This document shows, one piece after another, positions 1 through 4,597 of a DNA stretch of 5,895 nucleotides. This DNA comes from Acidimicrobiia bacterium (GTDB taxonomy: Bacteria > Actinomycetota > Acidimicrobiia > Acidimicrobiales > Iamiaceae): positions 1-5,895 of the forward strand of contig JAFBAD010000379.1 of assembly GCA_019247975.1 (NCBI GenBank). The letters are read 5' to 3'. Position numbers and translations under genes: made by a program. Every line of letters starts with the position of its first letter. Position 1 is the first letter of the stretch. The notes under the pieces are model-generated. The model was not told where the DNA came from. It saw only the letters and a program-made list of their open reading frames with translations, and did not search any database.

Positions 1-726
1 CTCGCGGTAGCCGGCGACGGCATCCTCCTCGCCGTCCTCGCCGAGCTCCTTGCGGATCGCGTCCATCTGCCGGCGGAGCAGGAACTCGCGCTGCTGCTCC
101 TCCATGCCCTCGGACACGTCGGTGCGGATGCGCTCGGCCAGCTCCAGCTCGCCGAGGGCCTCCTTGGCCCAGCCGAGCACCTTCTCGACCCGGGTCTCGA
201 CGTCGATGGTCTCGAGCAGCTCGACCTTGCGCTCGAGGGTGAGGTCGGGCCACCAGCCGGCCGCGTCGGCCAGCTCGGAGGGGTCGTTCATGCCGCGGAG
301 GGTCTCGCTCAGGCGGCGACCGCCGATGTGCTCGAGGACCTGCTTGAGGGTGGCCTTGAGCTCGCGGGCCAGCTCCTGCGCCCGCTCGGTCGGCTCGCCC
401 TCGTCGACCGGCTCGGCCTGCAGCCACAGGGTGTCGGTGGTGCCGACCACCCCGGCGCCGAGCCGGGCCCGGGACTCGGCCCGCACCACGAGGGCGGACG
501 CGCCGCCGGGCAGCGTGCCGCTCGACTCGATGCGGGCGATGACCCCGACGCGCGGGTGGCCACCATCGATCTGGGGGACGAGGAGAAGCTGCCCGTTGTC
601 GCCTGCCGCTGCGAACGCGGCCTTGGCCTCGTCGGTCTCCAGGGCGATGGTCACGACCATCTGCGGGAGCACGACGCCGGTCGTCAACGGCAGGACAGGA
701 AGGGTGAGGGTCTGCAGGTCGGTCAT
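1..726 (-). CDS. lon: ATP-dependent Lon protease (endopeptidase La), N-terminal part, cut by the window edge
   Basis: Lon is a cytoplasmic homo-oligomeric AAA+ serine protease that degrades damaged and some regulatory proteins. Only the first 242 residues are here, read from the ATG at 726 down to base 1 with no stop. Residues about 7-200 match the Lon substrate-binding (LAN/PUA-like) domain, opening LPVLPLTTGVVLPQMVV. Residues about 207-230 form the helical linker with EGMEEQQREFLLRRQ and then MDAIRKELGE, a very recognisable Lon segment just before the AAA+ module. The Walker motifs and the Ser-Lys protease dyad lie outside the window. The ATG start is supported by a GGGAG ribosome-binding site 5 nt upstream and by agreement with the usual Lon N-terminus. 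The gene is divergent from the amidase. A GGAAT-N18-GTT element 37 nt upstream suggests control by a sigma-R/SigH-type factor. The family call is secure; whether the full gene is intact cannot be seen. Confidence 0.95.
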   Translation of the reverse strand, partial: MTDLQTLTLPVLPLTTGVVLPQMVVTIALETDEAKAAFAAAGDNGQLLLVPQIDGGHPRVGVIARIESSGTLPGGASALVVRAESRARLGAGVVGTTDTLWLQAEPVDEGEPTERAQELARELKATLKQVLEHIGGRRLSETLRGMNDPSELADAAGWWPDLTLERKVELLETIDVETRVEKVLGWAKEALGELELAERIRTDVSEGMEEQQREFLLRRQMDAIRKELGEDGEEDAVAGYRE

Positions 727-731
727 CGGGA

Positions 732-736
732 CTCCC
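732..736 (-). promoter_or_regulatory. Ribosome-binding site of lon
   Basis: Read on the minus strand this is GGGAG, followed by 5 nt (TCCCG) and the lon ATG at 726. Spacing and sequence fit a Shine-Dalgarno site and decide the start. The GGGA(G) and TCCCG could also pair as a very small hairpin, but it is too short to call a regulatory structure. Confidence 0.6.
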
Positions 737-760
737 GTGATTACAGGATTACGTGATCAC
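737..760 (-). repeat. Paired 8-mer repeat (GTGATCAC-N8-GTAATCAC) in the lon leader, candidate operator
   Basis: On the minus strand, GTGATCAC (760 to 753), a perfect 8-bp palindrome, is followed after 8 nt by GTAATCAC (744 to 737), a 7-of-8 match. The centres lie 16 bp apart, about one and a half helical turns. On the plus strand the same stretch contains the direct repeat GATTAC-AG-GATTAC (739-752). It is AT-richer than the surroundings. It covers the predicted lon transcription start (about 756-757) and most of the 5' leader, a position where a bound repressor could block transcription. I do not recognise the motif as the site of a named regulator. The repeat is directly visible; the operator role is inferred. 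Confidence 0.4.
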
Positions 761-763
761 CCG

Positions 764-789
764 AACCTACCGAGGGGCGCCCTGATTCC
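764..789 (-). promoter_or_regulatory. Candidate sigma-R/SigH-type promoter of lon (GGAAT-N18-GTT)
   Basis: Read on the minus strand, GGAAT (789 to 785) is followed by exactly 18 nt and then GTT (766 to 764). This is the consensus and spacing of promoters recognised by the actinobacterial group IV (ECF) factors sigma-R (Streptomyces) and SigH (mycobacteria), which respond to disulfide and heat stress. The predicted start falls near 756-757, giving a leader of about 30 nt before the lon ATG. lon has been reported in the sigma-R regulon of Streptomyces coelicolor, so the target gene fits. Eight fixed bases can match by chance, so the call rests on the match, orientation, distance and known regulon together. 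No sigma factor gene is visible here. Confidence 0.5.
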
Positions 790-809
790 CGCTCGGCGCC
801 GATGTGAAA

Positions 810-830
810 CTTGACAACCCCGCGCTCAGG
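810..830. promoter_or_regulatory. Degenerate HAIR-like element (possible HspR site) in the lon/amidase intergenic region
   Basis: CTTGACA-N7-GCTCAGG matches the HspR box CTTGAGT-N7-ACTCAAG at 10 of 14 defined positions with the correct 7-nt gap. HspR is a MerR-family heat-shock repressor, and lon is a reported HspR target in Streptomyces. Against this, the element sits about 20 bp upstream of the predicted lon -35, is poorly symmetric (4 of 7 between arms), and the four mismatches include positions next to the spacer. The TTGACA inside it (811-816) also resembles a -35 hexamer facing the amidase, but the nearest -10-like box is 24 nt away, too far for normal use. Confidence 0.25.
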
Positions 831-840
831 GTCGCTTCCG

Positions 841-846
841 TAGTGT
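841..846 (+). promoter_or_regulatory. Candidate -10 element (TAGTGT) for leaderless amidase transcription
   Basis: TAGTGT fits the actinobacterial TANNNT -10 pattern and ends 7 nt before the GTG at 854. Transcription would then begin at or next to that start codon, as in leaderless actinobacterial mRNAs, which often lack a clear -35. No convincing Shine-Dalgarno site precedes either possible GTG (845 or 854). The element therefore argues for the start at 854, because the GTG at 845 would overlap the -10 box itself. Confidence 0.4.
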
Positions 847-853
847 GCCCGGC

Positions 854-2261
854 GTGGACGCCTTCTCCTCCGCCCTCGACCTGACCGCTGCGATCCGCCG
901 GAAGGAGGTGAGCCCGACCGAGGTGATGGACCTCTACCTCGAGCGGGCCGACCGGCTGGACCCGCAGCTCAACGCCTTCTGCCTCCGTGACGACGACCGG
1001 GCCCGCGACGCCGCCCGCCGGGCCACCGACGCGGTCGCCTCGACCCCGGCCGACCAGCTCGGCCCGTTCCACGGGGTCCCCATCCCGATCAAGGACCTCA
1101 ACGACGTCGCCGGCTGGCCCACCACCCACGGCTCCGAGGGCACCTCCCGCGACCCGCAGCCCGAGAGCGAGCTGGTCGTGCAGCGCTTCGAGGAGGCCGG
1201 CTTCGTCCTCATGGCGAAGACGGCGACGCCCGAGTTCGGCGCGGTCTCCTACACGGAGAGCCGGGCGCTCGGCGTCACCCGCAACCCCTGGAACACCGAC
1301 CACACGCCGGGCGGGTCGAGCGGCGGCGCCGCGGCTGCGGTCGCGTCGGGCATGGCCCCGATCGCGCACGCGAGCGACGGCGGTGGATCGATCCGCATCC
1401 CGTCGTCGTGCTGCGGCCTGGTCGGTCTGAAGCCGAGCCGCAACCGCGTGCCGAGCGGACCGAACGGCCTCGAGGGGCTGTCGTCGAGCGGCGTCGTGAG
1501 CCGCACGGTCGCCGACATCGCGGCGGTGCTCGACGTGATCGGTCGACCCGCTCAACTGGTACAACGCGCCGCCCCCGGCCGAGCCCTTCGCCGCGCTGGC
1601 GGCGCGCGCACCGGGACCGCTGCGGGTCGGCATGGTGGCGACGCCGCCCGTGGATCTGCCGGTCGCGCAGGCGTGCATCGACGCGGTCGAGGCGGCTGCG
1701 AAGCTGCTCGAGTCGCTCGGGCACACGGTCTTCGAGTTCGACCTCGGCATCGACGACGTCGACCGCTTCGTCAGCGCGTTCGGCGCGATCTGGAACACCG
1801 GGATGGCCGGTGTGCCGCTCGTCGATCCCCACGCGGTCGAGCCGCACAACCTCGCGATGCACGAGGAAGCGCTGCAGACGACCTCGATCGACTACGTCGA
1901 GTCGGTGATGCTCACGCAGACGCTCACGCGCGAGCTGGCCGCGCCGTTCGGACGCGACATCGACGTGATGCTGACGCCGACGATGGCGGTCGAGCCGCCG
2001 CGGTGCGGGACCGTGTGGGAGGGCGCCGACGCCGAGCCGCTCATGGCGGTGCTCAACTGCTACCCGATGGCCGCGTTCACGACGCCGTGGAACGTGACCG
2101 GTCTCTCCGCCATCTCGCTGCCGCTGCACCAGGCGCCGTCGGGCCTGCCGGTCGGCGTGCAGATCATCGCCGGACCGTGGCGGGACGACACGCTCCTCCA
2201 GCTCGGCACCCAGCTCGAGGCCGCCCAGCCCTGGATCGACCGACGACCGGCTGTCTCCTGA
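854..2261 (+). pseudogene. Amidase-signature family hydrolase, frameshifted at about 1543-1545
   Basis: This family hydrolyses amide or ester bonds with a Ser-cisSer-Lys triad; the substrate cannot be told from sequence. The 5' part (854-1543) contains all three catalytic residues. Counting from the alternative GTG at 845, these are Lys83 in GVPIPIKDLND, cis-Ser158 in PGGSSGGAAA and nucleophile Ser182 in DGGGSIRIPS; subtract 3 for the 854 start. Spacings of 75 and 24 residues match the reference enzyme FAAH. After GGT (1541-1543) the family-like sequence moves to the frame starting at GAC 1545 (DPLNWYNAPPPAEPF) and continues cleanly to TGA 2259-2261, ending with a typical LPVGVQIIAGP segment. 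One extra base, or two missing ones, explains the break; repaired length is about 468 residues, normal for the family. The original frame stays open to TGA 2264-2266, giving an Arg-rich tail. Conserved sequence on both sides means very recent decay or a base-call error. It lies 7 nt upstream of the oxidoreductase. Confidence 0.88.
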
Positions 2262-2266
2262 GGTGA
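2260..2266 (+). promoter_or_regulatory. Ribosome-binding site deciding the oxidoreductase start
   Basis: GAGGTGA overlaps the amidase stop codon (2259-2261) and matches seven consecutive bases of the anti-Shine-Dalgarno complement (AGGAGGTGA). Its GAGG lies 5 nt before the GTG at 2269, ideal spacing, whereas the in-frame GTG at 2263 falls inside the site and has no Shine-Dalgarno of its own. This favours 2269 and suggests translational coupling with the amidase. Confidence 0.6.
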
Positions 2267-2268
2267 CC

Positions 2269-3282
2269 GTGCGGGTTGGGTTCTGCGGTGCCGGGTTGAT
2301 CGGCACGTTCCACTCGAAGATGCTGCGCGCATCGGGGGCGGACGTCACGTGGTCGGGCGTGTTCGACCCCGACGTCGCTCGGCGCGACGCGTTCGCCGAC
2401 GCCACCGGCGCGACGCCCTGCGATTCCGAGCAGGAGGTGGTCGACGGCTGCGATGCGCTCTACGTCTGCACGTGGACGTCCGAGCACCAGCGACTCGTCG
2501 AGATGGCGGTCGCCGCGGGCAAGCACGTCTTCTGCGAGAAGCCGCTCTCGACCGATCTGGCCGGCGCGACCGCGATGGCCGACCTGCTGCGCGACTCGGG
2601 CCTCGTCCACCAGGTCGGCCTGATCCTCCGGCGCAGCCCGGCGTTCCTGCTGCTGCAGGACCTCGTGGCCGAGGAGGCGAGCGGCCGCGTGATGAGCGTG
2701 GTGTTCCGGGACGACCAGTACATCCCGGTGCAGGGGATGTACGCGTCGTCCTGGCGGGGCGACAAGGACAAGGCCGGCTCGGGCACGCTGCTCGAGCACT
2801 CGATCCACGACCTCGACATCCTCGAGCACACGTGCGGTCGGGTCGCGTCGGTGAGCGCGCGGTCGGCCAACTTCCACGGCCTCGACGGCATCGAGGACTC
2901 GGTGGCGACGACGGTCGGGTTCGCCGATGGCGGCGTCGGCACGATGACCTCAATCTGGCACGACATCCTCGAGCGCCCGAGCCTGCGCCGGGTCGAGGTG
3001 TTCTGCGAGCGGGCCTGGGTGGTGCTGGAGGAGGACGACTGGTTCGGCCCGGTCTCGTGGTTGCGCCTCGGCGGTGAGCGCAAGACCGTCCGGGGCTCGG
3101 AGCTCGTCGAGGAGTGCGAGGCGCGCGGCATCGCCATGCCCAACCCCGACGGCGACTTCATCAGCTGCGTGGTCGACGGCCGTCCGGCGTGGCCTGACTT
3201 CGACGTCGCGCTGCGCGCCCACACGCTCGCCGACGCGGTCTACCGGTCCGCCGCATCCGGCGGCGACGCGGTCGCCGTCTGA
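2269..3282 (+). CDS. Gfo/Idh/MocA family NAD(P)-dependent oxidoreductase
   Basis: This is a cytoplasmic dehydrogenase-type protein of 337 residues, the usual length for the family, whose members oxidise or reduce sugars, inositols and related compounds. The N-terminus MRVGFCGAGLIG carries the Rossmann GxGxxG motif (residues 7-12). The family's EKP signature is at residues 90-92 in HVFCEKPLSTD; its Lys is the usual catalytic or cofactor-contacting lysine. The C-terminal alpha/beta domain has the expected HDLD motif at 180-183 in LLEHSIHDLDIL, where the His acts in catalysis in studied members. There is no signal peptide or membrane segment. The start at GTG 2269 is chosen over GTG 2263 on ribosome-site spacing. 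It follows the broken amidase by 7 nt and probably shares its transcript, so the two may act on one compound, for instance a substrate released by amide cleavage; that is inference. Substrate and cofactor preference cannot be assigned. Confidence 0.92.
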   Translation: MRVGFCGAGLIGTFHSKMLRASGADVTWSGVFDPDVARRDAFADATGATPCDSEQEVVDGCDALYVCTWTSEHQRLVEMAVAAGKHVFCEKPLSTDLAGATAMADLLRDSGLVHQVGLILRRSPAFLLLQDLVAEEASGRVMSVVFRDDQYIPVQGMYASSWRGDKDKAGSGTLLEHSIHDLDILEHTCGRVASVSARSANFHGLDGIEDSVATTVGFADGGVGTMTSIWHDILERPSLRRVEVFCERAWVVLEEDDWFGPVSWLRLGGERKTVRGSELVEECEARGIAMPNPDGDFISCVVDGRPAWPDFDVALRAHTLADAVYRSAASGGDAVAV

Positions 3283-3319
3283 CCCGAATACGCCGACCGG
3301 GGGCGCGAGAGGCGGGCGT

Positions 3320-3325
3320 TACGCT
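3320..3325 (+). promoter_or_regulatory. Candidate -10 element (TACGCT) for leaderless hisS transcription
   Basis: TACGCT matches TANNNT and ends exactly 6 nt before the hisS GTG at 3332. If its last T is at -7, the start codon's G is +1. There is no purine-rich ribosome site in the 15 nt before the GTG, and no TTGACA-like -35 about 17 nt upstream. This is the layout of an actinobacterial leaderless promoter. It would give hisS-aspS its own promoter, separate from the amidase/oxidoreductase unit that ends 49 nt before it. Confidence 0.5.
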
Positions 3326-3331
3326 CGATCG

Positions 3332-4597
3332 GTGGCCTCGCCGGACTCCTACCGCGCCCCGAAGGGGACCCAGGACGTCTTCGGGCCGGAGTCCACGCGC
3401 TGGGAGGCGCTGCTCGCGACGTTCGCCGACACGGTGGAGTCCGCCGGCTACGGGCTGATCCAGTCGCCGATGTTCGAGGACATCGCGGTCTTCCGCCGGC
3501 TCGGCGAGGAGACCGACGTCGTCACGAAGGAGATGTACGACTTCGTGGACAAGGGCGACCGCCACATCGCGCTCCGCCCGGAGGGCACCGCGTCGGTGGC
3601 CCGTGCGTTCGCGCAGCACCGGCCGGTCACGCCGTGGAAGACCTGGTACGCCACGCCGGCCTTCCGGTACGAGTCGCCGCAGAGCGGCCGCCTGCGCCAG
3701 CACCACCAGGTCGGCATCGAGGCGATGGGCTCGGCCGACCCCGACCTCGACGTCGAGGTGATCGCGCTGGGCCACGACTACGTGCGGCGGCTCGGCCTGC
3801 AGCGCTTCGTGCTCCTCGTGAACTCGATGGGCGACGCCGACGACCGCCGCCGCTACGTCGAACGGCTGCGAGGCTGGCTGACCGAGCGGGCCGGCGACCT
3901 CGCGCCAGAGGACCGGCCGAAGCTCGACACGAACCCGATGCGGGTCCTCGACAGCAAGCGCCCCGCGACCCAGGAGGTGGTCCGCGACGCGCCCAAGATC
4001 ACCGACGACCTCTCCGACGAGGCCGCTGCCCGGTTCGAGCGGGTCACCGGGGGCCTCGGCGCGCTCGGCATCGACTTCCAGCTCGAGCCGCGCCTCGTGC
4101 GTGGCCTCGACTACTACCGCCACACCACCTTCGAGCTGCAGAGCGAGGCCATCGAGGCGTCGCAGTCGACGATCCTCGGCGGCGGCCGCTACGACGGTCT
4201 CGTCGAGGACATGGGCGGTCCGGTCACGCCCGGCATCGGCTTCGGTTCGGGCATCGAGCGGGTGCTCCTCGCGTGCGACGCCGAGGGCGTGTTCGCAGCG
4301 CCGGAGACCACGCTCGACGTGTTCGTGGTCGACGTCACCGGTGGCGACGCCGCGCGCGACCTGACCGCCGAGCTGCGCCGCGCCGGCTTCCGGGCCGACC
4401 GCTCGTTCGACGCCCGCTCGATGCGCGCGCAGATGAAGGCGGCCGACCGCTCGGGCGCGCGGCTGGCGCTGATCGTCGGCGACCAGGAGCGGGCCGACGG
4501 GACCGTCGGCGTGCGCAGCCTGCACGACGCCGAGCGCACGCAGGTCGTCGTGCCCGCTGAGAAGATCGTGGACCACCTCCGGGAGGAGCTCCGGTGA
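3332..4597 (+). CDS. hisS: Histidyl-tRNA synthetase (HisRS)
   Basis: Charges tRNA(His) with histidine in the cytoplasm; class II synthetase, homodimer. The 421-residue product matches normal bacterial HisRS length. Visible motifs are: APKGTQDVF near the N-terminus (9-17); LRPEGTASVARA (81-92); motif 2, FRYESPQSGRLRQHHQ (111-126); the HisRS-specific LVRGLDYYRHTTFE (255-268), with Arg257 matching the catalytic Arg259 of E. coli; GGGRYDGL (283-290); and motif 3, GIGFGSGIER (301-310). The anticodon-binding domain fills about 327-421. The GTG at 3332 gives the usual N-terminus; the frame is open further upstream to 3074, but that part is the antisense-like shadow of the oxidoreductase and has no HisRS character. 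One mild oddity is His at position 124, where many HisRSs have Phe (RQF), probably lineage-specific. It overlaps aspS by 4 nt (GTGA), a conserved operon pairing. Confidence 0.97.
   Translation: MASPDSYRAPKGTQDVFGPESTRWEALLATFADTVESAGYGLIQSPMFEDIAVFRRLGEETDVVTKEMYDFVDKGDRHIALRPEGTASVARAFAQHRPVTPWKTWYATPAFRYESPQSGRLRQHHQVGIEAMGSADPDLDVEVIALGHDYVRRLGLQRFVLLVNSMGDADDRRRYVERLRGWLTERAGDLAPEDRPKLDTNPMRVLDSKRPATQEVVRDAPKITDDLSDEAAARFERVTGGLGALGIDFQLEPRLVRGLDYYRHTTFELQSEAIEASQSTILGGGRYDGLVEDMGGPVTPGIGFGSGIERVLLACDAEGVFAAPETTLDVFVVDVTGGDAARDLTAELRRAGFRADRSFDARSMRAQMKAADRSGARLALIVGDQERADGTVGVRSLHDAERTQVVVPAEKIVDHLREELR
4581..4588 (+). promoter_or_regulatory. Ribosome-binding site of aspS inside the end of hisS
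   Basis: GGGAGGAG lies within the last codons of hisS, 5 nt before the GTG at 4594. It is the strongest Shine-Dalgarno site in the window and, with the GTGA stop/start overlap, indicates translational coupling of aspS to hisS. It contrasts with hisS, which has none. Confidence 0.75.

Noticed and set aside
50..814. A long plus-strand open frame covering lon
   Set aside because: It is Ser/Arg-rich with no family resemblance and runs antisense to a clear Lon N-terminus; stop codons are rare by chance at this GC content.
811..846. Standard sigma-70 type promoter TTGACA ... TAGTGT for the amidase
   Set aside because: The gap between hexamers is 24 nt, well beyond the 16-19 nt range; TAGTGT may still act alone as a TANNNT -10 box.
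767..1849. Minus-strand open frame under the amidase
   Set aside because: Low-complexity Arg/Ala/Gly-rich translation; the plus strand encodes a recognisable amidase with its catalytic triad.
1632..2261. A separate small gene beginning at ATG 1632
   Set aside because: Family-like amidase sequence in this frame already begins at about 1545, so it is the second half of the frameshifted gene rather than an independent gene; the ATG has no convincing ribosome site.
845..2261. Codon-choice shift (ACC-rich 5' part, ACG-rich 3' part) as a sign of a recombination junction in the amidase
   Set aside because: Too few codons to be meaningful, and the neighbouring genes also mix ACC and ACG.
3074..3331. 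N-terminal extension of the hisS reading frame
   Set aside because: The extension overlaps the oxidoreductase in another frame, is Ser/Arg/Pro-rich, and HisRS similarity starts only at about 3332.
3283..3331. Terminator between the oxidoreductase and hisS
   Set aside because: The 49-nt gap is GC-rich, but I found no stable stem with adequate arms and no T-run; termination here is neither shown nor excluded.
3161..4576. A 471-codon minus-strand open frame opposite hisS
   Set aside because: Composition-driven shadow of hisS with no recognisable domain.
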